From Candidatus Poribacteria bacterium (lineage in GTDB: Bacteria; Poribacteria; WGA-4E; GCA-2687025): a DNA stretch of 64,000 nucleotides. Below the pieces are notes generated by a model, which made no database searches, was not told where the DNA came from, and saw only the letters and a list, made by a program, of their open reading frames with translations. The stretch's first letter is position 1, and every line of letters starts with the position of its first letter. The stretch is taken from the NCBI GenBank assembly GCA_028818695.1, contig JAPPNK010000020.1, forward strand, positions 259,600 to 323,599, read 5' to 3'. Positions 43,815 to 52,821 of the stretch are shown piece after piece. The translations under genes were made by a program, and so were the position numbers.

Positions 43815-44177
43815 ATGCGCGATCTGTTCTATGTAGGGATCGGCGGTTTTTTGGGCGCGGCGTGCCGTTATCTTGTGTCGGTCTGGGCGCGCGGCTGGAC
43901 GGCGCAATTTCCGTTTGGAACGCTGACGGTGAATGTTCTTGGATCGTTGGCGCTCGGTTTTTGCGCGGCATTTTTAACAAAAGAGTCTCTGCGTTTGGGC
44001 GTTGCGGTCGGTTTTTTAGGTTCGTTCACCACCTTTTCCGCTTTTAGTTATGAGTCGATGCTGCTGTGGGAAAGCGGGCGCTGGGCGGCGTTTTTGTTGA
44101 ACGCGGCGTTGAATGTGGGCGCATGTCTAGGCGCGGCGGCGCTGGGGATCTATGCGAGCCGCGCGTTGACATCGTAA
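43815..44177 (+). CDS. crcB: fluoride exporter CrcB/FluC
   Basis: 120 residues from ATG 43815, with GGAG 5 bases upstream; an in-frame ATG at 43794 adds seven residues and lies right at the end of the repeat. Four transmembrane segments. Motifs GIGGFLGAACRYLVS, FPFGTLTVNVLGSLALGF (channel Asn40) and GFLGSFTTFSAFSYE (Phe box and polar track near 67-81) define the family. The dimer passes F- out of the cytoplasm. No fluoride riboswitch was recognised upstream, where the repeat copy lies instead. Confidence 0.95.
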   Translation: MRDLFYVGIGGFLGAACRYLVSVWARGWTAQFPFGTLTVNVLGSLALGFCAAFLTKESLRLGVAVGFLGSFTTFSAFSYESMLLWESGRWAAFLLNAALNVGACLGAAALGIYASRALTS

Positions 44178-44203
44178 TTTGGGAGAGTATTTGAAGGAGC
44201 GCG

Positions 44204-46195
44204 ATGGAAAAGCCTAAGGCGAATCCAGCGGAATCGCTGCGCAAAGAGCTGGCGAGCCGAGATCGATACTCCTTTTCGCGCGGCTGGTGGGTTTGGGACC
44301 GCCTGCGCTACCGTTATGCGGAGGGCGGACGGGAAGACCGCGCCGCCTTTCAACAGCTGGAGGCGGCTTTCCGCGCGCTCATTCTGGACTGGCATGAGAA
44401 GCTGGAAGCGAAGAGCGAAGGCGATCATATGTATCTCTACTTCACGACGCGGACGGGAACGCGCCGGGAAGAGATCATTGACCAGGACGGGCGCATTCTC
44501 CGCCGAGATATCCATGGCGGCGGATACCATGGCGGATGGGGCGGCGCCGCCCGCATGCGCGTCTATGAGGAGCTGGCGAACCAAGGCGCGCTTTCCGACA
44601 GCGACCAAGAGCGGTTCCAACGGCTCGTCTATCAGAGCCTGGAGAAGCGGTTTATCGACTTTACAGCGAAAACGCAAGCCGCCAACAACCATTCTTATGG
44701 AAACGCGGGCGGCGTCGCTTTGGCGCTCAAGCTGTTTCCTGACGCGCCTCAAGCGGACGAAGCGGGCGCATGGATCGACCGCATCTGGCAGCATCTGTCC
44801 GATTTCGGCGACTGGAAAGAATGGAATTACTACCCGTACGGTCCCATCTTCCTGCATGGCATGCTGGACATCGCCGAAGCGACGAGGCGCATCGACTCCG
44901 ACCGCGCGCTGATTCAGACGATCGGCGATCGTTGCCTCGGTTTTGTGCGCGCGGGCGTTCGCGGCAATCCGAATTGCGGCTCTCCGACGCGGAAAGAGCT
45001 GTCCGCTGTTTATGAGGACCCTTGGAATGTCGGCTATTACGAGGTGGAGACCTCCGGGCGGGACGCGCATTTTTGGCGGCGCATGGCGCGTCACTTTGAA
45101 AAGCCTGAATATCTTTGGGCGGCGGAGCAGGTTTCTTTGGGCGGACGTCCGCCCGACGGAGACGCGCCGCGCGACTATGAAGCCGCATACCGCTGTGCTT
45201 TTGGATGGTTCGCCGACCGCGGAATTCATCCGCGCGCGCCTTCTGGAGGCTCCTGCGTCGGCATGCTCAGCCCCGGCAAGCGGAACGTACCGGAGCGGCT
45301 TTATTTGAGCTCTAGTCGAGAGCCGGGCGCGCCCTTCGCCTCCTTTTTTCTATACGATAAAAAAGAGGCGCATCTCGACAACCTAGGCGGCTTTTTATAT
45401 GAATACGCTGCAAACGGAGCCAAGTTTCTCCACTGCTCCGGCAAGTACAACAATGTCTATTCAGGCGATGTTCTGCGCGGCGGCGGGGCGGGCGAATCGA
45501 GTCTCGACCTGCTGGTCGCCGTCCACAAGCGGCATGCGTTTCCGCATCATCCGAACCGCAAAGGCGACGGGCGCGATCCGATGCGCATGGGGCAGATTCA
45601 GCTGGACGCCGATTCCCCTACGGCAGAAAACAACTCGGACGGCGACGCCTACGGACATTTCGCATTCAACAGCTTCTACGGCGTCGACAGCCGATGGACG
45701 CGCCGCGCGATTCTCACAACGGAAGGCGCGCTCATCGTCGCGGATGAGTACATCCCAGGCGCGTCGCTTGGAGAAGCGTATCAGGCGGGACCTGTATGGC
45801 ATCTCGCGGCGGAAGAACGCATGACAACAGGCGCGCAGGAGGCGAACTGGTTCTCTGCGCCGGCGTTGGATCAAGCATGGTGGCAGACCGAGCCTCAACG
45901 GGTCGCGCTTTATTTTCATCCAGACGCGGGCAACCGGTACGGCTCCGTTCAGCAGACCGTTTCGCAAGACATCGGCGGCCGCAACTTCGCCGCTTTCGCC
46001 TGCCGCTCTGTGAAAGCTGAAGAAACGGCGCGCTTTCTGAGCGTCTTCGTTCCGTTCTGCGGGGATGCGGCGGGCGAAGAAGCCGCTGCGCAGATTAAAA
46101 CCTCTCTATCCGAATCGGGCGAATACGCGGTTGAGATTGGAAATATCGAAGCGCGGATGGACGCGGGAGGCGGTTGGTCCATTCTCCGCAAATGA
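44204..46195 (+). CDS. heparinase II/III-like polysaccharide-active protein
   Basis: 663 residues, start ATG 44204 after AAGGAG. The N-terminal part (to about 340) is helical with repeated aromatic and Trp-rich stretches, consistent with an alpha/alpha toroid (NNHSYGNAGGVALALKLF, EWNYYPYGPIFLHGMLDIAEA). The second half is beta-rich (GGFLYEYAANGAKFLHCSGKYNNVYSGDVL, RWTRRAILTTEGALIVADEYIPG, GPVWHLAAEERMT). This layout and NNHSYGNAG resemble heparinase-II/III and alginate-lyase families, with N, H and Y as possible catalytic residues. No signal peptide is visible, which is unusual for a lyase. It could act on imported oligosaccharides. Substrate unproven. Confidence 0.6.
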   Translation: MEKPKANPAESLRKELASRDRYSFSRGWWVWDRLRYRYAEGGREDRAAFQQLEAAFRALILDWHEKLEAKSEGDHMYLYFTTRTGTRREEIIDQDGRILRRDIHGGGYHGGWGGAARMRVYEELANQGALSDSDQERFQRLVYQSLEKRFIDFTAKTQAANNHSYGNAGGVALALKLFPDAPQADEAGAWIDRIWQHLSDFGDWKEWNYYPYGPIFLHGMLDIAEATRRIDSDRALIQTIGDRCLGFVRAGVRGNPNCGSPTRKELSAVYEDPWNVGYYEVETSGRDAHFWRRMARHFEKPEYLWAAEQVSLGGRPPDGDAPRDYEAAYRCAFGWFADRGIHPRAPSGGSCVGMLSPGKRNVPERLYLSSSREPGAPFASFFLYDKKEAHLDNLGGFLYEYAANGAKFLHCSGKYNNVYSGDVLRGGGAGESSLDLLVAVHKRHAFPHHPNRKGDGRDPMRMGQIQLDADSPTAENNSDGDAYGHFAFNSFYGVDSRWTRRAILTTEGALIVADEYIPGASLGEAYQAGPVWHLAAEERMTTGAQEANWFSAPALDQAWWQTEPQRVALYFHPDAGNRYGSVQQTVSQDIGGRNFAAFACRSVKAEETARFLSVFVPFCGDAAGEEAAAQIKTSLSESGEYAVEIGNIEARMDAGGGWSILRK

Positions 46196-46281
46196 ACGGG
46201 CATTTGCAGTTGACGGACCCTCTTAAGATTCCCGTCTGCGCTGCGCAGGGATAGCGGTCTCCCATGCGGTGGCTGCCCGCG

Positions 46282-49200
46282 TTATGAGGCTGGGGGGCGC
46301 GGAGCCTTCAAAATGAGACCCCATTCGCCCAAAGCCCAGAGCGCCGCGCCGTCCTCCGACACGGCTAAGAAGCGCAGGGCGTATTTCACAGGCGAACGCA
46401 GCTTTCGCCATGTCTCTCCGCCGTCCGTTGTGTGAAGAATGACGCCCTCGTTTCCGACCGCATACGCCTCCTTCTCCGACAGCGCCTCGACCCAGTTCAG
46501 GTCGCTTGAGAGGCCGCTCTTCTGCTTTGTCCATGTGGCGCCGATGTCTTCCGTCCGCAGAATGATGCCGTATTGACCGACCGCCCACCCGACGCGGGGC
46601 GACGCCGCGCAAACGCTGCTCAATGAGTACGCCGTGCCGCTTTCCTGGTCTCGCCAGCGCATTCCGCCGGAGGAGCTGTGCAGCAGAATGCCGCGCGAAC
46701 CTGCGATCCAGCCGTAGCCGAACCGGTCAAGATGAACGGAGCGCAGGTCGTACCCTTCGCCTTTCATCTGCCGTTCCCATTCGGGTCCGCCGTCCGGGTT
46801 ATGGACGATGACGCCGCCTCGCCCGACCGCCCATGTTTCGCCGAAGCCTGACATGAACCCGCTGTTCAGCCGGATGCGCCCCGGCAGCGACTCCGATTCC
46901 AACGGCGCCCATCTGGAGCCGTCTTCGGTGAAGAGATGCGATCCGCCGGCGTCCAACGCCCATCCAAAACCGCGCCCTTTGCTTGCCCAGTGCATGGCGA
47001 TGATGTCGGGACCGCCGCTTTTCTGCTCTGTCCAGGTTTGTCCGCCGTCGGCCGTGTGGAGAATCAGCCCCTCCTCGCCTGCCGCCCATCCCTCGTCCAT
47101 CGACAGAAACCGACCCGCGCCGAGAGCCTGCGGCGAGCTTTCGACAAGCGGATCCCATGACGCGCCCCCATCCGTCGTTCTATACAGGCGGCCGCCTTCT
47201 GCCGCCCAGCCCTGCGACAGCGACAGAAAATAGGTGGACGCAAAACGCTGCGAGCCGGCGGGCGACCAGCTCTGCCCTCCGTCCTGCGTGAAATACGCGC
47301 GCCCCTGACGCTGCGCCGCCCATGCCGTTTGTCCATCCAAGACGCGCGCCTTCTGCATGCCGAGCAGGCGCCGCTGGCCGCCCGACTCCCAGGTCTCTCC
47401 GTCCTTTGTCACGAGCGTCTGTCCGCTGGATGAGATTGTCATTCCGTTCGTTGGGCTAAAGAAGAGAATAGCCGCCGGCGTCTGCTCAGGTTTCGCCTGT
47501 ATCGCCCAGGTTTCTCCGCCGTCGCGCGTGTGGAGAATGAAGCCGCCCTCGCCCCGCTGCGGGGCGACCGCCCATCCATGCGTCGGCGAGACGAAAAAGA
47601 GGGTTCGCACCGCCGCGTTTGTCGCCGCGGTGTCCTTGTGGAGCCATGTTTGTCCGCCGTCGCTTGTGCGCAGGATCGTCCCATGCCCCGCGCTGATCCA
47701 GGCATGCTGCGCGTCTAGAACAAACAGATCGGTGAAACGCTGGCGCGCAGAGGAGTTTTGATACTCCCATGTTTCGCCGCCGTCTTTTGTGGCGAGTATC
47801 GTTCCTTCGCCGCCGATCGCCCAGCCATGCATATCGTCCGCAAAAGCGACGCGGGTCAAGCGGTTTTGTACGCCTGATTCGCGCGGCTCCCAGGTCTCTC
47901 CGCCGTCGTTCGTCAAGGCGATCATGCCGTTCAAGCCGACAGCGGCGCCGCGCATCTCATTGGCGAAGGCGACGTCCAGAAACTGGGTCGGCCATGCGCT
48001 GACGCGGACAACTTCCCAGCCCGCTTCCACTTCAGGAACGCGCGGCGGCTCTTCAACGGTCGGGCGCGTCTGAGCGATCACATCGTCCAGCGACCCCTGG
48101 TCTGGTTTGATGTCAGGCGTGTAGCGGATGACGATTCCGCCCTGCCCGACCGCGACGACGCCCTCGGAGGAGATCGCAAAATCGAGCAGATCGTTTTCGG
48201 AGCCGCTCTCGGTTTGAACCCATGTCTCGCCGCCGTTGACGGTTGTCAGAAGCATGCCGTCGTCCCCGATCGCCATCCCCCAATACTCGTTCAGAAAGAA
48301 GACGCGGTTCAGGTTTGTGAGCGTCCCGCTGAATTGAAACGCCCATGTTTCGCCGCCGTCTTTAGTGTGCAGTATTTCGCCCTCTTGCCCGACGATCCAT
48401 CCGAGATCGCGGTTCACAAAATGCAGTCCGTAGAGTTCGTTGAAGGTGCCGCTGTCTTGCCGTTCCCAGGTCAACCCGCCGTCCTGGGTGCGGTAAACAA
48501 TGCCCGGCCATCCGACGATCCAGCCATCGTTTTGGTCAAGGAAGAAAACGGCGGTGAGCATCTGAAAATCGAACGGCTTCTGATGAACCCAGTTGCGCCC
48601 GCCGTCTTTGGTGTAGATGATCGTGCCGAGATCGCCGACCGCCCATCCGCGGTTCGCGTCCAGAAAAAATACTCCGTTCAGCTGGAATCCCATGCCGCCT
48701 GTCTGGTAGCGCCATGTTTTTCCGCCGTCTTCGGTGTGCATAACGATGCCGCGTTCGCCGACCGCCCATCCGCGCAGTTCGTCGATGAAGGCGACGCTTT
48801 TGAGCGTGTCGACCTGCCCCGTTTTCTGCTCAATCCATGTTTTTCCGCCGTCTTCGGAAGTGAGAAGCGTCCCGCCCGTTCCGACAGCGATCGCGCGTTC
48901 GTCCGAGATAAATTCGACCGATTCAAGATGGTGCGCCGTGACGGCTCCGCTGACCGTGTTCCACGTTTTTCCGCCGTCTTCAGAGTGGAGAATGACGCCG
49001 TACCATCCGCATACCCACGCTTCATTTTTCGAGACGAATTGAATGTCGGTCAGGTTTGTTTGATAGCCGCTGTTGCGGAGCGTCCATGTGTCGCCGCCGT
49101 CGTCGGTTTGGGTGATATGCCCGCCGCTTGCGACGGCTGCGCCGTTCCTGTCGTCCCAGAAGTCGATGCCGTTCACCGAGAAACGCACATGGTCGGTGAA

Positions 49201-49923
49201 CGGAATTCGGCTGTCTTGGAGTTCCCAGCTGCCGCCGCCGTTGACCGTCTTGAAAATGGAGCCGTCCGTTCCGCAGACCCAGCCGACCCTCTCGTTGTAG
49301 AAATCGGCGCGGTGGTAGTTGTTGAGAAGCCGTCCTTCCATGCCTTCGTAGCGGGTTGTGAGCGTCTTCCAGGACTGTCCGCCGTCCAGCGTTTTCAGCA
49401 GAACCTCCATATCGCCCATGGCGTATCCGATCTGTTTCGTGACGAATTCGGCGTCGTTGAGCGGATATTCGGCGCCGCTGGAGACGCTCGCCCACTCTTC
49501 GCCCGCTGTTTCGCTGGCGTAAATATCCCATGATTCGCCGACGGCATGAACGGTGTTTCGGTCGGTGTAATGGGCGCCGCGCAGGATCGCCCGCGACGGA
49601 AAGTTTGCCCGCTTCCATTGCTTTCCGCCGTCCGTTGTGTACACAACGGTTCCGAGTTCGCCGACAGCGAATCCGCGCAGCTTGTCGTAAAAATGGATGT
49701 CGTACAGTTCTAGGTTGACGCCGCTTTCTTGCCGTTCCCAGGTCTGCCCGCCGTCGGAGGTGTGGGCGATCATGCCGCCGGATCCGACGAACCATCCGCG
49801 TTTGGCGTCGACGAAGGAGAGGGCTCGGAAGTCGGTTTCCCAGTCCGCTTTTCGGACGACCTCGTGACGCGCGCATCCGAGTATGCATAGGGCGGCGGCA
49901 ATCAAGGCGCAATGTCTCAACAT
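46282..49923 (-). CDS. large Ycf48/BNR-repeat lipoprotein
   Basis: 1213 residues. Signal peptide with lipobox ILGC near Cys17. I count 26 copies of a T-x-DGG-x-T-W-type motif at 40-50 residue intervals, each preceded by a W-x-VG-x-x-G-x-(I/L) strand. Examples are TSDGGQTWERQ, TEDGGKTWRYQ and TADGGQTWTEQ. A proline-rich linker (DIKPDQGSLDDVIAQTRPTVEEPPRVPEVEAG, near 610-640) divides them into two arrays. This is the photosystem-II-stability-factor/BNR propeller type. A single propeller has 6-8 blades, so several propellers or an open solenoid are possible. Most copies are canonical; a few lost Gly or Trp. Likely periplasmic or surface-exposed, role unknown. Confidence 0.88.
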   Translation of the reverse strand: MLRHCALIAAALCILGCARHEVVRKADWETDFRALSFVDAKRGWFVGSGGMIAHTSDGGQTWERQESGVNLELYDIHFYDKLRGFAVGELGTVVYTTDGGKQWKRANFPSRAILRGAHYTDRNTVHAVGESWDIYASETAGEEWASVSSGAEYPLNDAEFVTKQIGYAMGDMEVLLKTLDGGQSWKTLTTRYEGMEGRLLNNYHRADFYNERVGWVCGTDGSIFKTVNGGGSWELQDSRIPFTDHVRFSVNGIDFWDDRNGAAVASGGHITQTDDGGDTWTLRNSGYQTNLTDIQFVSKNEAWVCGWYGVILHSEDGGKTWNTVSGAVTAHHLESVEFISDERAIAVGTGGTLLTSEDGGKTWIEQKTGQVDTLKSVAFIDELRGWAVGERGIVMHTEDGGKTWRYQTGGMGFQLNGVFFLDANRGWAVGDLGTIIYTKDGGRNWVHQKPFDFQMLTAVFFLDQNDGWIVGWPGIVYRTQDGGLTWERQDSGTFNELYGLHFVNRDLGWIVGQEGEILHTKDGGETWAFQFSGTLTNLNRVFFLNEYWGMAIGDDGMLLTTVNGGETWVQTESGSENDLLDFAISSEGVVAVGQGGIVIRYTPDIKPDQGSLDDVIAQTRPTVEEPPRVPEVEAGWEVVRVSAWPTQFLDVAFANEMRGAAVGLNGMIALTNDGGETWEPRESGVQNRLTRVAFADDMHGWAIGGEGTILATKDGGETWEYQNSSARQRFTDLFVLDAQHAWISAGHGTILRTSDGGQTWLHKDTAATNAAVRTLFFVSPTHGWAVAPQRGEGGFILHTRDGGETWAIQAKPEQTPAAILFFSPTNGMTISSSGQTLVTKDGETWESGGQRRLLGMQKARVLDGQTAWAAQRQGRAYFTQDGGQSWSPAGSQRFASTYFLSLSQGWAAEGGRLYRTTDGGASWDPLVESSPQALGAGRFLSMDEGWAAGEEGLILHTADGGQTWTEQKSGGPDIIAMHWASKGRGFGWALDAGGSHLFTEDGSRWAPLESESLPGRIRLNSGFMSGFGETWAVGRGGVIVHNPDGGPEWERQMKGEGYDLRSVHLDRFGYGWIAGSRGILLHSSSGGMRWRDQESGTAYSLSSVCAASPRVGWAVGQYGIILRTEDIGATWTKQKSGLSSDLNWVEALSEKEAYAVGNEGVILHTTDGGETWRKLRSPVKYALRFLAVSEDGAALWALGEWGLILKAPRPPAS

Positions 49924-50024
49924 AGGGTTTCGCCTTCTGAGTTGAAGTGAGCAGCGTCAATGATCAGACATAACCTTATTAAAGCGCCTATATGGTCAGG
50001 GGGCAAGCGGCTTCCCAATGTTGA

Positions 50025-50077
50025 CGCTTTAGCGGGACATGCTGCCCGCGCTCAATTGGGCGTGTCCAACTTTTTAA
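50025..50077 (-). repeat. short degenerate MITE-like element, copy I
   Basis: GCTTTAGCGGGACAT at one end and GTGTCCAACTTTTTAAG at the other correspond to the two ends of copies B and C in inverted orientation, with only about 20 bases between. It may be an internally deleted copy. It lies in the 250-base gap before the first binding-protein gene. Confidence 0.5.
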
Positions 50078-50097
50078 GGGGACGGTCGGAACGGGTA

Positions 50098-50126
50098 TAG
50101 TCAATAAGCGGCAAAGCGTATACAAT
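50098..50126 (+). promoter_or_regulatory. candidate promoter of the first binding-lipoprotein gene
   Basis: A good -10 TACAAT (50121-50126) with a poor -35 (TAGTCA) 17 bases upstream. The region downstream (CAACTCAGATTGAAGGG) is repeated before the second binding-protein gene, so the promoter was copied with the gene. Confidence 0.35.
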
Positions 50127-50174
50127 AACGCGGGAGTTGACATTGTCCATCAACTCAGATTGAAGGGAGGAAAG

Positions 50175-51374
50175 ATGTTCAGAAAATCGCGCTGGATTGC
50201 TCTATTGGCGGCGGCAGCCCTGTTCGCATTGGGATGCGACTCTAAAAAAGACGCCGTTCGGATCGGCGTTGCGTGTCCGATCACCGGAACCGCCGCCGCC
50301 TTCGGGGAGCAGATCAAGATGGGCGCCGAGCTCGCGCGCGACCAGATCAACGCCGCTGGCGGCATCAACGGACGCGATCTTGAACTCCAAATTGAAGACG
50401 ACGAAGGAGAAAGCAGCCAAGCGGCGGCCGCAGCCAAGCGGCTGGCGGACAACAACTCCATTGTCGCTGTCGTCGGACACTACAACTCCGCCTGCTCCGC
50501 CGCCGGAAGAGAGATCTACAAGCAGGCGGAAATACTGCAGTTCTCCCCCGGCTCAACCAACATCAACATCTGCCGATTGTCCGAGTGGACATTCCGAAAT
50601 CTGTACCATGACGGATACCAAGGCATTTCCGTCGCCCGGTATATCAAGAATGTGCTTGGGCATGATTCCGCGGCGGTCTTTTACGAGAACGACGATTACG
50701 GGCGAGGGTTAGGAGATGCGTTTGTCGAAGAAGCGGAGAAAATCGGTCTCGAAATCGTTGGCGTTGAGCCGTATATACGCGAACAGACGCGCGACTACAC
50801 GGTCCCGCTGAATAAGATGCTGGCGAAGAACCCCGGCATCGTCTTCATTGCAGGCCTCTACAGCGAGGCAGCCACCATCGCCAGACAGTCTAGGGACAAG
50901 AACATCGACATACCGTTCCTGGGCGGGGACGCGCTGTATTCGCCTGAACTCATCAGTCTCGGCGAGGAAGCTGTGGAAGGAATGCTCCTGACGACGCCGT
51001 TTATCGTCCATCCCGCCATCGGCGGAGAACTGGCGCAGGACTTCCTGAAAGCGTTCCAAGAAAAGTACAACAGCGACCCAGACACCTGGGCGGCGCTCGC
51101 CTATGACGCGGTCAAAATGGTCGCAGATACGATCCAGAAGGTTGGAACCGACCGGACTGCCGTCAGAGACCATTTCGCGTCGATCATGTCGCCTGAGGAA
51201 GCGTTTGAAGGCGTGACAGGTCTCACGTACTTTGACGAACATGGCGACTGCCCGAAGAAGGCGTATGTCGCAGTCGTCCAGAACGGCGCGTTTGAGCCAG
51301 CCCCTGAACAGCTCCCCGACGAAATGGAAACGCCGAAAGAGGAAGAGGCGTCGGAAGAGAATGGGGCCGAATAA
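50175..51374 (+). CDS. branched-chain-amino-acid-type ABC substrate-binding lipoprotein, copy 1
   Basis: 399 residues from ATG 50175, with GGGAGG 6 bases upstream. Lipobox LFALGC, then periplasmic binding fold type I: RIGVACPITGTAAAFGEQIKMGAELARDQINAAGGINGRDLELQIEDDEG, VVGHYNSACSAAGREIYKQ, KAFQEKYNSDPDTWAALAYDAVKMVADTIQ. These are the motifs of LivJ/LivK-type proteins. The C-terminal tail is acidic (ETPKEEEASEENGAE). No permease or ATPase genes flank it, so it would use a transporter encoded elsewhere or act as a sensor. Ligand unknown. Confidence 0.93.
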   Translation: MFRKSRWIALLAAAALFALGCDSKKDAVRIGVACPITGTAAAFGEQIKMGAELARDQINAAGGINGRDLELQIEDDEGESSQAAAAAKRLADNNSIVAVVGHYNSACSAAGREIYKQAEILQFSPGSTNINICRLSEWTFRNLYHDGYQGISVARYIKNVLGHDSAAVFYENDDYGRGLGDAFVEEAEKIGLEIVGVEPYIREQTRDYTVPLNKMLAKNPGIVFIAGLYSEAATIARQSRDKNIDIPFLGGDALYSPELISLGEEAVEGMLLTTPFIVHPAIGGELAQDFLKAFQEKYNSDPDTWAALAYDAVKMVADTIQKVGTDRTAVRDHFASIMSPEEAFEGVTGLTYFDEHGDCPKKAYVAVVQNGAFEPAPEQLPDEMETPKEEEASEENGAE

Positions 51375-51446
51375 GCCTCTTTGAATGCATCCTGAGGGAA
51401 TGTCGGACAATTAGGACGCTGTCTTTGAGGAGAAGGTTGCGCGATT

Positions 51447-51475
51447 CACCGACAGCGGCAATGCATGTATAATAT
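51447..51475 (+). promoter_or_regulatory. candidate promoter of the second binding-lipoprotein gene
   Basis: TTCACC, a 17-base spacer, then a perfect TATAAT, 47 bases before the TTG start at 51522. Its flanks resemble the promoter of the first copy. Confidence 0.5.
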
Positions 51476-51521
51476 GGGCAGTTGCCATCGTTCATCGACT
51501 CACATTGAAGGGACAAGGACG

Positions 51522-52784
51522 TTGAAAAAATCTCACTGGATTGCTCTTTTAGCGGCGGCAGCCGTGTTCGCATTGGGATGCGGCTCTAAAGACGAGAGCA
51601 AGGAACCGTCATCGAAAGAGGGCGTCTCCTCCTCTACGACAGACCCCATTCGGATCGGCATCGCGTGTCCGGTCACTGGAAGCGCCGCCGCTTTCGGGAG
51701 GCAGATCAAGATGGGCGCCGAACTCGCGCGCGATCAGATCAACGACGCCGGCGGTATCAACGGACGCATGATTGAATTCCGAATCGAAGACGACGAAGGA
51801 AAAGACAGCCAAGCGACGACGGTCGCCAACCGGCTGGCGAACGACAACTCCATTGTCGCTGTCGTCGGACACTTCAACTCCACATGCTCCGCCGCCGGAA
51901 GAGAGATCTACAAGCAGGCGGGAATACTGCAGTTCTCCCCAGGCTCAACCAACATCGACATCTGCCGATTGTCCGAGTGGACATTCCGAAATCTATACCA
52001 TGACGGGTACCAGGGCATCTCCGTCGCCCGGTATATCAAGAATGTGCTTGGGCATGACTCCGCGGCGGTCTTTTACGACGACGACGATTACGGGCTGGGC
52101 CTCCGAGATGCGTTTGCCGCAGAAGCGAGGAAGATCGGTCTCGAAATCGTCGTCAATGAATCGTACACGCGCGAGGTGACGCTCGACTACGCGGTCGCGC
52201 TGGACAAGGTGGAGGCAAGGAACGCCGACATCATCTTCATCTCCGGCCTCTACAATGAGGGTGCCGCTATCGCCAAACAGGCAATGGACAAGAACATCAA
52301 CATACCGTTCCTGGGGGCGGACGGGCTGTATTCGCCTGAACTCATCAACCTCGGCGAAGATGCGGTGGAGGGAATGCTCCTGACGACGCCGTTTATCGTC
52401 CATCCCGACGTCGGCGGAAAAATAGCGCAAGACTTCCTGAAAGCGTTTCAGGCAAAGTATAATGAGGACCCCGACACCTGGGCGGCGCTCACCTACGACG
52501 CGGTCAACATGGTCGCGGATGCGATCCAGAAGGTTGGAACCGACCGAACCGCTATCAGAGACCATTTCGCGTCGATCATGTCGCCTGAGGATGCGTTTGA
52601 AGGCGTGACGGGCCTCACCTACTTTGACGAGCATGGCGACTGCCCGAAGAAGGCGTATGTCGCAGTCGTCCAGGACGGCATCTTTCAGCCTGCCCCTGAG
52701 CAGCTTCCCGACGAAATGGATACGTCGAATGAGGAAGAGGCGTCGGAAGGCGGCGAAATGTCGGAAGAGATGGGAGCCGAATAA
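51522..52784 (+). CDS. branched-chain-amino-acid-type ABC substrate-binding lipoprotein, copy 2
   Basis: 420 residues starting at TTG 51522 (MKKSHWIALLAAAAVFALGC), with AAGGGACAAGG upstream. An ATG at 51465 gives an implausible N-terminus. Nearly full-length similarity to the gene at 50175, including VVGHFNSTCSAAGREIYKQ, FRNLYHDGYQGISVARYIKNVLGHDSAAVFYDDDDYG and FIVHPDVGGKIAQDFLKAF. Differences cluster in an inserted linker (SKEPSSKEGVSSSTTD, about 30-45), in ligand-side loops (NESYTREVTLDYAVALDKVEARNAD against EPYIREQTRDYTVPLNKMLAKNPG), and in the acidic tail. Both copies are intact. Confidence 0.93.
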   Translation: MKKSHWIALLAAAAVFALGCGSKDESKEPSSKEGVSSSTTDPIRIGIACPVTGSAAAFGRQIKMGAELARDQINDAGGINGRMIEFRIEDDEGKDSQATTVANRLANDNSIVAVVGHFNSTCSAAGREIYKQAGILQFSPGSTNIDICRLSEWTFRNLYHDGYQGISVARYIKNVLGHDSAAVFYDDDDYGLGLRDAFAAEARKIGLEIVVNESYTREVTLDYAVALDKVEARNADIIFISGLYNEGAAIAKQAMDKNINIPFLGADGLYSPELINLGEDAVEGMLLTTPFIVHPDVGGKIAQDFLKAFQAKYNEDPDTWAALTYDAVNMVADAIQKVGTDRTAIRDHFASIMSPEDAFEGVTGLTYFDEHGDCPKKAYVAVVQDGIFQPAPEQLPDEMDTSNEEEASEGGEMSEEMGAE

Positions 52785-52821
52785 GCCTCTTCTGAACGCA
52801 TGAGCTGAAAGGAATCTGCTC

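Noticed and set aside
44150-45229. Minus-strand open frame opposite the heparinase-like gene
   Set aside because: The plus-strand gene has a good ribosome site and a continuous fold pattern. The minus frame is featureless.
48214-49533. Long plus-strand open frame (439 codons) opposite the Ycf48/BNR gene
   Set aside because: It is the antisense of highly repeated DGG-x-TW codons in a GC-rich gene. The translation has no domain and follows the repeat period.
46282-49923. Regular DNA repeats that could suggest a CRISPR or tandem array
   Set aside because: The period follows coding repeats of 40-50 residues; there are no identical short repeats with unique spacers.
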